From positions 3,100,001 through 3,164,000 of the forward strand of contig NZ_QUOU01000001.1 of the NCBI RefSeq assembly GCF_003390335.1: DNA of 64,000 nt, read 5' to 3'. The position numbers and the translations under genes were made by a program. The notes below the pieces were generated by a model. That model made no database searches. It worked only from the letters and a program-made list of their open reading frames with translations, and had not been told where the DNA came from. Positions 1 through 7,574 of the stretch are shown here, in pieces (positions within the stretch are counted from its first letter, which is position 1; every line of letters begins with the position of its first letter). The stretch comes from Thalassotalea euphylliae (GTDB taxonomy: Bacteria; Pseudomonadota; Gammaproteobacteria; Enterobacterales; Alteromonadaceae).

Positions 1-1
1 T

Positions 2-1687
2 TTTGAGTTCATCCAAGAGATTTATTATCAAGACAGAAAAGGTGAAAAGCTTCTAGCTAGTGCATTGGCTGAATTGCATAATGATGGGGATTTTAACCTT
101 GTTGGGTTATTTAAGAATTTTAATAACACACCTGAAAATCATGATTTCTTTTCTGTAAGACGAGTTTTCGAAGAAGTTCTACCTTATTTAAATTCTCCAG
201 TACAAGACATCGCAGACTGCGTTAAACATCTTACACTAGAAGCAGGCCAAGATATGGCCGCATATATGCTTTTGGCTCCTTTTAAAGAGTTCTGTATAAA
301 AGATGACGATAGAGCCAAAGCACTTCTTGATATCGCTTTAACCAATATTGATGAAGATTTTGATCATTTATCTACTGCGATTGAGGCAGGAGTCAGTAAA
401 GATGAAGTTGCTTACGTTAATCAAGCTGTTGAACTCCTTACTCACAAAAATGAATTAGTCATACAAAGAGCTATTTTTGCACTAGGAAGAATTAACTACC
501 AAGACAAAACGCTTTTGGAGCCAGTAGCGGTGGCTATCAAAAAATCATCTGAGTCTTCCCCAACTGATAATATTTTGGCTACATCAATGAGAGCGCTGTT
601 TGCTGTTGTATCTCAGTCTGATGAGCTAGAGGGTTTATTCTTAGATTTTTTAGACAGTCATGCAGATCAATTAGGTGATCGTTATATTCATGCTTCTTCA
701 GAAATATTATTTTTTGACGAACAAAAGGTTAGCGGCAAAGTTGAACCTAAATTATTAAATATATGCTGTTATACGAAGCCTGAGAATAAGGGCACTATAG
801 ATAAAATTGATTATGCTTTGCAGCGAATACTAAAAAGTAACCGTTTTGATGATTGTGTTGTTTTTTTAGAGCGCTTCTTTGAAATAAGCGAGTACAAATT
901 ATCAGTAAAGCATTTCGATAGTTTTGTTAGAGAGTTGCATAATCACCGAGATACTCATTTATCCGCATTAATTACACGCTGGCTACTATCAAAAAAAATA
1001 AAACTAGGTAAATATGCATCAGATCTTCTTCGAGATTCTGAAAAAGGAATTTCTATTAGCTTCGACCAAGCATACATAGCACAAGAAAATAACGGCGTTC
1101 ACCTCTTTTTAGCTAGAAAAGCTTGCGGGTGGTTTTTCAACCAGCCCAAAACTGCAATTAGCTTAATTGAATCGTTAATTCCTGACGCTCCAGACAATGA
1201 GTTAAATGATATTCAGCAATTAATTTTTCACCCGCTTTGCGTCAGTTATCCAGGAAGTATTCGTGAACATTTAGAAACATTAAATAATTCAAAAGACGAC
1301 AGTGTTAAGAAAATTGCTGCCGATGTACTCTCAGAGTATGAAGATTATCGAGCTTCGGTAAAAGCGGCACTTAAAATAAATGAGCTAACCCCTAACGAGC
1401 AAGATAGGCATACGTATTGGCGGCATCACAGTAAGTTAATGAATGAGTCAATGAAACAAGCTCGAAGTAAGTCATTTCTAACCTCTTTGTTTGCTGGTAA
1501 TGAATCTGTATTACTCTATGGAAATAAGTCCATTCATTATATACATCATGGTGAGCAAAAGACCCGTCAGGAAGTTCCTCTTAGTGAGTTCAGCACATCA
1601 ATCGAATTTGCATCAATGCACAATCTTGACCCACATGGTTTAGAAAATATGATCTGGCAATTTAAAGCGGAGGGCTGTACCTCATGA
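2..1687 (+). CDS. HEAT-repeat-like protein, 5'-truncated by the window edge
   Basis: The reading frame is open from base 2, so the gene begins upstream of the window; the first start-like codon inside (TTG at 65) is unlikely to be the true start. The visible 561 residues are mostly amphipathic helices with alternating leucine and charged positions, resembling HEAT/ARM solenoids; an example is the stretch around 460-520 (VIQRAIFALGRINY). No catalytic motif is visible in this part, and an NTPase or nuclease domain could lie upstream. The stop codon overlaps the start of the next gene by 4 bases (ATGA), so the two are translationally coupled and likely act together. The function is not recognised; a role in phage defence is a guess from the partner and the island context. 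Confidence 0.6.
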   Translation, partial: FEFIQEIYYQDRKGEKLLASALAELHNDGDFNLVGLFKNFNNTPENHDFFSVRRVFEEVLPYLNSPVQDIADCVKHLTLEAGQDMAAYMLLAPFKEFCIKDDDRAKALLDIALTNIDEDFDHLSTAIEAGVSKDEVAYVNQAVELLTHKNELVIQRAIFALGRINYQDKTLLEPVAVAIKKSSESSPTDNILATSMRALFAVVSQSDELEGLFLDFLDSHADQLGDRYIHASSEILFFDEQKVSGKVEPKLLNICCYTKPENKGTIDKIDYALQRILKSNRFDDCVVFLERFFEISEYKLSVKHFDSFVRELHNHRDTHLSALITRWLLSKKIKLGKYASDLLRDSEKGISISFDQAYIAQENNGVHLFLARKACGWFFNQPKTAISLIESLIPDAPDNELNDIQQLIFHPLCVSYPGSIREHLETLNNSKDDSVKKIAADVLSEYEDYRASVKAALKINELTPNEQDRHTYWRHHSKLMNESMKQARSKSFLTSLFAGNESVLLYGNKSIHYIHHGEQKTRQEVPLSEFSTSIEFASMHNLDPHGLENMIWQFKAEGCTS

Positions 1688-3423
1688 AGCTTATGATAAG
1701 ACAATATTTAGCCTCTTTGAAAGAGCGAGGTGAGTTGGATGCATTACTACCAGATTTGCTATCGCAAATGGGCTTAGAGGTATTTTTAAAACCAGGTGTT
1801 GGTAGCAGACAATATGGTGTCGATGTAGGTGCTTTTGGTAAGTTGCCCAATGAATCACAGAGCAAGGTTTATTTATTCTCAGTCAAATCTGGTGATTTAG
1901 ACCGCAGAGATTGGGATAGTACGAATCCTCAAGATTTACGTCCTTCTATTAATGAGATCATTGATGTATTCATTCCGACCCGTATTCCCGCAGAATACAA
2001 TGAATACCCTGTTGAAATTTGCTTATGCTTTGGTGGTGAAGTAAAAGAAGAGGTAAGAGCAAATGTCAGTATGTTTTTGGGGAAACTAAAAGCTGATGAC
2101 TTAAGTTTCTCTGAGTGGAATGGAGACAGACTTGCTGACTTAATAGAGCAGAATATGCTTCGAGAGGAGCTATTACCTAAAAACTGTCGTGGATTACTTC
2201 GCAAATCACTTGCGATGCTTGATGAGCCAGAAGTATCTTTCAAACATTTCAGCCAACTTGCCATTAGTCTTACTTGTACAGATGACAAGAAACCAAAAGA
2301 TATTTTAACAGGTATCCGTCAACTATATTTGTGCCTCTGGATATTATATTCATGGTGTAGAGATGAAGATAACTTAGAGAGTGCATTTCTTTCAGCAGAG
2401 TTTACGATGCTCAATGCATGGGATGCAGCGAAATTTGCGTTTGGTAAAAAAAATAAGGTGGCTGTTTCTACACTTACAACTTTGGACTCAATTCTTAAGC
2501 TGAACTTACAGGTATCAAATCAATATATCGAAGATAAAATATTACCTCATTGCAGTAGCTTGTATGCTTTATCACATGCAGTTAATCCGTCTTGTGCCAC
2601 CGATGTAAACTTAAAGTTGTTTGATGTTCTAGGGCGATTAGCACTAACAGGTTGCTGGTCTTATTGGTATTTGAGCCAAGTTAGTGAAGAAAATGCAGAA
2701 GCAGGTGAGTTCTTTTCCGAAGCAGTAGCGAAATTTCAGGATAACATTAAGCAGTTAATCGTAAATAACCCCATTTTGTTTACCCCATATAAAGATGAAC
2801 AAGCAATCGATTTAGTATTGGCGATTTGGTTCCTTTCTCTCGATCAAAAACATTGGCGAGATATCAACTCTTGGTTAAGTAATATGTCACGAGAGATATA
2901 TCAAATGTTTAAGATTGGTGATAAATACCCAACAACGATAAGAAACTACGCTGAATTAATTGAACACCCTGTTGAAAAAACGGACGAGTACAAGAAAAGC
3001 GTCACTAAAGGTTCAGTCTTATACCCTTATATATCTGCTTTTTCAGCAATTATGGAATTTCCAGAGCCATACGAAATAGTCAAAAAAATTAAAGAAGAGT
3101 ATTTACCGCACTGTAATTTTCAAGTGTATTTTCTTGACGAGTCATCAGAAAAGCACTTTTACCGATTCGATAAGATGCATGGTGCAACGTTGTCTGATGT
3201 TTGCGTAACTGAAGAGCCAAGTGAATTGATTAAGTTGTTGGTTAATGAGTGTGACGAATCCAATAAAGTTTATGACATGACGGCTTTTAAATTCTCTTTT
3301 TGGCCGATTATTTTAACAGGTTGTAGGCATTACAGGTTACCTATACCGATGCATTTCATAATCGATATTTATAAGCAAAGAACAGCAGGTCAAACTGAAC
3401 TAGGAGATGAAATTAATGAATGA
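1684..3423 (+). CDS. Putative PD-(D/E)XK-like (restriction-endonuclease-fold) protein with helical C-terminus
   Basis: This 579-residue protein starts with a region of about 140 residues that looks like an Mrr/PD-(D/E)XK fold: a helix around residues 15-30, then G45-V-D47, and a following strand ending in S66-V-K68-S-G. The second acidic residue of the usual (D/E)XK is replaced by serine, so activity is uncertain. Residues from about 190 onward are helical with no motif I recognise. The ATG overlaps the stop of the upstream HEAT-like gene, so the two form one unit. A hairpin follows at 3463-3481. The most economical reading is a two-gene nuclease-type defence or DNA-processing module, but no named system could be assigned. 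Confidence 0.6.
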   Translation: MKLMIRQYLASLKERGELDALLPDLLSQMGLEVFLKPGVGSRQYGVDVGAFGKLPNESQSKVYLFSVKSGDLDRRDWDSTNPQDLRPSINEIIDVFIPTRIPAEYNEYPVEICLCFGGEVKEEVRANVSMFLGKLKADDLSFSEWNGDRLADLIEQNMLREELLPKNCRGLLRKSLAMLDEPEVSFKHFSQLAISLTCTDDKKPKDILTGIRQLYLCLWILYSWCRDEDNLESAFLSAEFTMLNAWDAAKFAFGKKNKVAVSTLTTLDSILKLNLQVSNQYIEDKILPHCSSLYALSHAVNPSCATDVNLKLFDVLGRLALTGCWSYWYLSQVSEENAEAGEFFSEAVAKFQDNIKQLIVNNPILFTPYKDEQAIDLVLAIWFLSLDQKHWRDINSWLSNMSREIYQMFKIGDKYPTTIRNYAELIEHPVEKTDEYKKSVTKGSVLYPYISAFSAIMEFPEPYEIVKKIKEEYLPHCNFQVYFLDESSEKHFYRFDKMHGATLSDVCVTEEPSELIKLLVNECDESNKVYDMTAFKFSFWPIILTGCRHYRLPIPMHFIIDIYKQRTAGQTELGDEINE

Positions 3424-3834
3424 GCACAAGGTAGTGAGAACGTTTCCCTCTGTTGAACAAAGGGGGGGATTCAATCCCCCCTACTTTACGTGGGCTGACG
3501 TTGCGTTTTAAAAGTAGTTTTTGATGTTGAGCAACGTTTCTAACTCTTACATGGAGATAAAAACACAATTAACTGTAGTAGCTCATATTTGATTTTACAG
3601 TTTCGATGGATAAGTTTGGATTTCTTCTGACAGATCGCAATGAGCTGTTCAAGAGACAGTCGCCATCACTTAATGCTATTAGCTCAACTATACAAAGCGT
3701 ACGCTCCTCTAACTCGTTTATGCCCCTTAACGCGTTAAAGTGAATACTCTAAGGGCGGTTATGAGCGTATATCGGAAGTTCAGATTTTGTCTAACAATGA
3801 TAAAATGACGCTAGTTGTTTAAGAGAATCTGCTT
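3424..3834. other. Intergenic stretch with a GC-rich hairpin
   Basis: No coding region is convincing here. A perfect hairpin with 8-bp arms (GGGGGGAT / ATCCCCCC, loop TCA) lies at 3463-3481, 40 bases after the stop of the nuclease-like gene. It lacks a following T run, so it is a weak terminator candidate. The rest holds the upstream region of merR; no operator was recognised there. Confidence 0.5.
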
Positions 3835-4212
3835 ATGAAAACCATTGGAAAGCTGGCTAAAGAACTAGGCATTAACGTAGAAACAGTCCGATTTTATGAA
3901 CGTAAAGGGCTTATTGTGCAGCCACAAAGACCTGATAGTGGTTATCGCATGTATGACAATACCCATATCAACCAACTTAAATTCATATTAAAAGCTAAAG
4001 CTTTGGGCTTTACGCTTGATGAAGTAGCTTCGCTCATGTCGATGAGTGGAAACTGCGCTGATGTCGAATCGATGGGATTGCAAAAACTTAAGTTGATTCG
4101 AGAAAAAATTGCAGATCTACAGCGGCTAGAACATGTGATTCAAGATATGACAAATTCTTGTAAAGCCAACCAAGATCCTAATTCCTGTCCAATAATAAAT
4201 TCGCTCAATTAG
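3835..4212 (+). CDS. merR: MerR, mercury(II)-responsive transcriptional regulator
   Basis: This 125-residue MerR-family protein has an N-terminal winged HTH (residues 1-40, with the typical VRFYERKGL segment) followed by a long dimerisation helix. Cysteines C74, C109 and C118 have spacings of 35 and 9, the same as the three Hg(II)-binding cysteines of Tn501 MerR (82, 117, 126). This separates it from cadmium, lead, copper or zinc regulators of the family. It is expected to repress and, with Hg(II), activate the promoter at 4216-4246 by untwisting a 19-bp spacer. Unlike Tn501 or Tn21, it lies upstream of and in the same direction as its target gene merC. Confidence 0.93.
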   Translation: MKTIGKLAKELGINVETVRFYERKGLIVQPQRPDSGYRMYDNTHINQLKFILKAKALGFTLDEVASLMSMSGNCADVESMGLQKLKLIREKIADLQRLEHVIQDMTNSCKANQDPNSCPIINSLN

Positions 4213-4215
4213 CTG

Positions 4216-4246
4216 TTGACTCCGTACCTATGTACGGAGTTTAAAC
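4216..4246 (+). promoter_or_regulatory. MerR operator-promoter (19-bp spacer)
   Basis: The -35 box TTGACT (4216-4221) and a -10 box TTAAAC (4241-4246) are separated by a 19-bp spacer. The spacer contains the dyad CCGTAC-N4-GTACGG, nearly identical to the classic Tn501/Tn21 mer operator. An overlong spacer with a centred dyad is the hallmark of MerR-family activation by DNA distortion. It lies 22 bases before the merC start and just after merR. Confidence 0.92.
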
Positions 4247-4268
4247 TACCTCAAAAGTAGAGGTAATT

Positions 4269-4658
4269 ATGATTAATAAAATTCTAGATAAAGTAGGCTC
4301 CGGTGGAGTATGGTTAGCAGCACTTAGCTGTACAGCATGTTTCCCCGCACTTGGTTCATTAGCATCAGCTCTAGGGCTTGGCTTCCTCTCTCATTTTGAA
4401 GGAATAGCGGTTAATACTTTATTACCATTGTTTGCTGCACTCGCTTTATTGGTCAACTTGTACAACTGGTATCAATATAAACATGTGGCGAGAGGCATAT
4501 TAAGTGTAATTGGCCCAATTGCTGTACTACTGACTCTTTATCCTTTGTGGCAATACGACTGGAGCACTTACTTATTTTACTTTGGAATCACATGGATGGT
4601 ATTTATGTCAGTGTTAGATATCGTTAAACCAGTTAAGGAACCCGTATGCAAGGTGTAG
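4269..4658 (+). CDS. merC: MerC-type mercury transporter
   Basis: MerC is an inner-membrane protein that takes Hg(II) into the cytoplasm. This 129-residue protein has four hydrophobic segments (roughly residues 12-35, 45-65, 70-90 and 95-118). The metal-binding pair C21-T-A-C24 lies in the first segment, followed by the conserved FPALGSLASALGLGF stretch of the family. A further cysteine (C127) sits at the C-terminus. It is driven by the MerR operator directly upstream and overlaps the next gene by 13 bases. Uptake without a visible mercuric reductase is unusual, because imported Hg(II) would need another sink. Confidence 0.9.
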   Translation: MINKILDKVGSGGVWLAALSCTACFPALGSLASALGLGFLSHFEGIAVNTLLPLFAALALLVNLYNWYQYKHVARGILSVIGPIAVLLTLYPLWQYDWSTYLFYFGITWMVFMSVLDIVKPVKEPVCKV

Positions 4659-4864
4659 AATTAGAGTCTAAGATTACTTGCCCAGAATGCGGATTTAGTA
4701 AGGTCGAGACCATGCCAACAAACGCTTGCCAGTGGTATTACGAATGTGAAGGATGTAAAGCGCTGCTCAAGCCGTTAAAAGGTGACTGTTGCGTATATTG
4801 TTCTTATGGAACCGTTAAATGCCCTCCTATTCAAGAAGGAAGCAGTTGCTGCAACAAATCTTAA
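4646..4864 (+). CDS. GDCCVxC domain-containing small protein
   Basis: This is a 72-residue cysteine-rich protein with C12-P-E-C15, a further Cys-x-x-Cys pair (CEGC) and the diagnostic GDCCVYCSYG motif near residue 50. Eleven of its residues are cysteines, fitting a soluble thiol metal binder. It overlaps the 3' end of merC by 13 bases, so it is co-translated with the transporter and under the same MerR promoter. GDCCVxC proteins are known neighbours of mer genes, but their biochemical role is not settled. Passing Hg(II) from MerC to a cytoplasmic acceptor is my inference. Confidence 0.85.
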   Translation: MQGVELESKITCPECGFSKVETMPTNACQWYYECEGCKALLKPLKGDCCVYCSYGTVKCPPIQEGSSCCNKS

Positions 4865-4916
4865 GGTCTGCTATTGGCACATTAAGTAACCTAGTTGAAT
4901 TCGACCAGTTTATCTT

Positions 4917-4964
4917 GAGGTCACAAACTGTGACTTCAAATTTGAGATCACAATTTGTGATCTC
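4917..4964. repeat. Two tandem operator-like palindromes between convergent genes
   Basis: The first palindrome spans 4917-4937 (core GTCACA-AAC-TGTGAC). The second spans 4944-4964 with perfect 9-bp arms (GAGATCACA / TGTGATCTC). The two units are 27 bases apart and are near-copies of each other. They lie between the convergent ends of the GDCCVxC gene and the CadR-type gene, where no promoter is expected, and no T run follows either one. They could be hairpins ending transcription, protein-binding sites or a recombination site. Confidence 0.75.
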
Positions 4965-5004
4965 AACTTCTAAAGTGAGCGAAAAGCGGACACTGAAGTT
5001 TTAA

Positions 5005-5394
5005 TTACACCTCTAGGGTTCTCATAATCCCACATCTTTCTACTGTATTGTCTGAAGAGCAGGCTTTCTTCATTATTTGAAGCTCGGACTTTAATACTTT
5101 CAACTCTTTTATTCGTTGGTTAACTAATTCGAGCTGGTTTGCAATTAGATTATTGACTGAGGAACAGCTTTCTTCTGGTTTATTTTTAAGTTCAACTAGG
5201 GTCTTTATATCTGACAATGGAATATCGAGGCTTCGACAATGCTTTACGAACTCTAACTCTTTCAACGCCTTTTCATCATATAACCGAAAATTTCCTTCGC
5301 TACGACTAGGCGGATTCAGTAACCCTTCTTTTTCGTAATATCTAATTGTTTGAATGGAACAGCCCGAAACTTTAGAAAGTTCACCTATTTTCAT
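5005..5394 (-). CDS. cadR: CadR/PbrR-type MerR-family regulator (Cd/Pb/Zn-responsive)
   Basis: This 129-residue MerR-family protein has the N-terminal HTH (residues 1-40, IRYYEKEGLL) and a dimerisation helix. A cysteine lies near residue 77 (ESCSS), and a C-terminal loop carries a Cys-x8-Cys pair (ACSSDNTVERCG). This is the pattern of the CadR/PbrR branch and not that of Hg-type MerR. It is divergent from the transglutaminase-like/CDF genes, with an operator of MerR architecture at 5412-5442 in the 86-bp gap. It therefore probably activates those genes in response to divalent metals; which metal cannot be told from sequence. The gene symbol is by family resemblance. Confidence 0.85.
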   Translation of the reverse strand: MKIGELSKVSGCSIQTIRYYEKEGLLNPPSRSEGNFRLYDEKALKELEFVKHCRSLDIPLSDIKTLVELKNKPEESCSSVNNLIANQLELVNQRIKELKVLKSELQIMKKACSSDNTVERCGIMRTLEV

Positions 5395-5411
5395 ATTTTT
5401 TAAAACCTAGC

Positions 5412-5442
5412 TTGACTCTATAGTTACTATAGGTTTTATAGT
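5412..5442 (+). promoter_or_regulatory. MerR-family operator-promoter for the metal-efflux genes
   Basis: TTGACT (5412-5417) and TATAGT (5437-5442) are separated by a 19-bp spacer carrying the dyad CTATAG-TTA-CTATAG. This matches the CadR/ZntR/PbrR operator style, where the regulator bends the overlong spacer on metal binding. It points toward the gene at 5481 and lies in the gap shared with the divergent cadR-like gene, so it probably serves both autoregulation and activation. Confidence 0.9.
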
Positions 5443-5480
5443 TATCTTATGTAAAGCAAAACTACGTAAGTGATGGTGAT

Positions 5481-6221
5481 ATGAACGAGACCTATTTATC
5501 TGAAACAAATATCTTAAATTTTAGTCACGATGCTATTCAACGATTGATTAAAGAACGAGGCTGGCAAAATTTAGATGATTACAACAAGATAGGTGCTGCT
5601 TACTCTTTTGTTAAAGACGAAATTCAGTTCGGCTATAACCGCAGCGATGATATTGCAGCAAGTGAAGTTTTGGCTGATGGCTATGGTCAGTGTAATACCA
5701 AGGGAAACTTGTTGATGGCTCTACTACGGGCGCTCGGTACTCAGTGTCGATTTCATGGTTTCACGATTGATCAACAACTCCAAAAAGGCGCTATTCCCGC
5801 TTACGTGTTTTGGCTTGCGCCCAAATATATTATCCATAGCTGGGTTGAAGTCTTTTTAGATGGCGAATGGATCAACTTAGAAGGCTTTATCCTCGACCAG
5901 GATTATCTAAGCTCAGTTCAATCTAAGTTCAATCAAGATAAAGATGGTTTCTGTGGGTATGGTATCGCAACAAACTGTTTGGAGAACCCTCAGACAGAAT
6001 GGACGGGAAAAGATACATACATTCAAAAGGAAGGCATTCATGATGACTTTGGTTTATACAACTCGCCAGATGAATTTTACAGCGAGAAAGGCACCAATTT
6101 GTCAGGCGTTAAGCGCTGGTTATATCAGTCGGTGATTCGTCATCTTATCAATATGAATGTTAATCGTTTGAGAAATGCTAGTAACCAAAGTAGAGGTAAA
6201 AATGCACAGCCACAATCATAG
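5481..6221 (+). CDS. Transglutaminase-like (papain-fold) protein
   Basis: This 246-residue protein has a transglutaminase-like core. The nucleophile is in ADGYGQC71NTKG, with H119 in IIHSWVEVFLDGEW. The third position, usually Asp, appears to be Glu (WINLE134G). Bacterial members are thiol proteases, peptide-bond-forming enzymes or inactive binders, so the reaction cannot be assigned. No signal peptide is seen, so it is probably cytoplasmic. It is the first gene behind the CadR-type operator and overlaps the CDF exporter start by 20 bases, which ties it to metal resistance. A processing or sensing role in metal detoxification is inference. Confidence 0.8.
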   Translation: MNETYLSETNILNFSHDAIQRLIKERGWQNLDDYNKIGAAYSFVKDEIQFGYNRSDDIAASEVLADGYGQCNTKGNLLMALLRALGTQCRFHGFTIDQQLQKGAIPAYVFWLAPKYIIHSWVEVFLDGEWINLEGFILDQDYLSSVQSKFNQDKDGFCGYGIATNCLENPQTEWTGKDTYIQKEGIHDDFGLYNSPDEFYSEKGTNLSGVKRWLYQSVIRHLINMNVNRLRNASNQSRGKNAQPQS

Positions 6222-7089
6222 TCACCACCACTCACACGATAAAAATGAGCGCATTGGTTGGACATTTTTTCTAAATGTTACTTTTACCATCATTGAATTC
6301 ATCGGCGGTTGGCTAACCAATAGTACGGCAATCATGGCTGACGCAGTCCATGATTTAGGTGACAGCATATCTATCGGTTTCGCCTGGCTATTGAGTCACT
6401 TTTCAGATAAACAAGCATCTTCAACATACAGTTATGGCTATAAGCGCTTGTCACTATTTGGTGCCTTAATAAATAGCGTTGTTTTAATTGCTGGCTCTAT
6501 CTTTATTTTGGTTGAGGCAATTCCTCGATTATCTAACCCAGAAATGCCAATAGTAGAGGGAATGCTAGGATTAGCATTACTTGGGGTTACAGTAAACGGT
6601 TATGCCGTATATAAACTTAAGGCGGGAACCACATTAAACGAAAAGGTATTAACATGGCATCTATTAGAAGATGTCCTTGGCTGGGTTGCTGTCCTTATCG
6701 TATCAATTGTCTTGATGTTTGTGGATTGGCCTATTTTAGATCCATTGTTATCTATCGCTTTTACGCTGTTTATTCTGTTTAACGTCCTAAAAAACTTAAG
6801 GTCTACGTTAGCATTATTTTTACAAGCGTCACCGGATAAAGAAACACAAGCCAAGATAACTAAAGCCTTACTTTCGAAACCTGAGGTAAAAGAAATTCAT
6901 CACCTGCACTATTGGTCTTTAGATGGCGAAAGTCATGTGCTAACAGCGCACCTTGTTTTGAATGCGCCGTACGATGTACCTAAGTTACAATCACTCAAGC
7001 AAGTAATTTCTGAAGACTTACGCGGTTTTGATTTGTCGCATACCACCATTGAGTTTGAATTTCCCAATGAAGTTTGTAGAGATAAGTAA
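6202..7089 (+). CDS. CDF-family cation exporter (CzcD/ZitB-like)
   Basis: Cation diffusion facilitators swap Zn(II), Cd(II) or Co(II) for protons across the inner membrane. The 295 residues begin with a histidine-rich metal-binding tail (MHSHNHSHHHSH) and continue with six membrane segments. The site-A motif HD occurs in ADAVHDLGDS, and a cytoplasmic domain of about 85 residues follows. I chose the ATG at 6202 over an upstream in-frame start at 6175 because a good AGAGG ribosome site precedes it and the His-rich tail is the typical N-terminus. It overlaps the transglutaminase-like gene and shares its metal-induced promoter. Metal specificity is not readable. Confidence 0.93.
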   Translation: MHSHNHSHHHSHDKNERIGWTFFLNVTFTIIEFIGGWLTNSTAIMADAVHDLGDSISIGFAWLLSHFSDKQASSTYSYGYKRLSLFGALINSVVLIAGSIFILVEAIPRLSNPEMPIVEGMLGLALLGVTVNGYAVYKLKAGTTLNEKVLTWHLLEDVLGWVAVLIVSIVLMFVDWPILDPLLSIAFTLFILFNVLKNLRSTLALFLQASPDKETQAKITKALLSKPEVKEIHHLHYWSLDGESHVLTAHLVLNAPYDVPKLQSLKQVISEDLRGFDLSHTTIEFEFPNEVCRDK

Positions 7090-7168
7090 CATTTACACTT
7101 ATAAACTGGCTTAGATTTGTACTCATTAATTTGCTATATTACCAACGTCTAACGAAGAGAATAGAATA

Positions 7169-7510
7169 TTGAACACCAACATTGCTTTAAAAATACTGCT
7201 GACTATATCGATTGTTTTGCAATCGTTCGTCGCTGTATCTGCAAGCATGGAAAGTCATCAGTTAGACGTTGAACATCTACAAACTATTCATGACCACGAA
7301 ACAGATAATTCTCCTCAGTTAGATAAAGATAATGAACACGCTATCGAGGACTGCCACCATTGCGGACACTGTAGTGGCAATCATACCAGTTGGATTTTGG
7401 TGAAAGCATTTACACCAAACCTGTCTTTAAATCATTCACATAACTTCAACAAATTAACTTTATTGCCTTTGGGTATTTCAACTAGGCTCTATCGACCACC
7501 TATCGCTTAA
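7169..7510 (+). CDS. Small secreted His/Cys-rich protein, CzcI-like
   Basis: This 113-residue protein starts at TTG and has a clear signal peptide (residues 5-26, hydrophobic, ending SAS). The mature part is acidic and His-rich, with a C-H-H-C-G-H-C-S-G-N-H cluster near residue 70 that could bind soft metals. It stands directly before czcB, where many czc loci carry czcI, a periplasmic modulator of similar size. I cannot confirm family membership beyond size, location, signal peptide and His/Cys content. The start is uncertain because a GAAGAGA ribosome-site-like sequence lies somewhat far upstream. Confidence 0.6.
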   Translation: MNTNIALKILLTISIVLQSFVAVSASMESHQLDVEHLQTIHDHETDNSPQLDKDNEHAIEDCHHCGHCSGNHTSWILVKAFTPNLSLNHSHNFNKLTLLPLGISTRLYRPPIA

Positions 7511-7574
7511 CTTTTTTCCATACAGTGCGCTATAGCGCAAACACAATTTGGTTTAATAAAAGTTAAGAGTCATT

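Noticed and set aside
5005..5394. Second mercury MerR
   Set aside because: The cysteine spacing is of the CadR/PbrR kind and its operator differs from the Hg operator upstream of merC.
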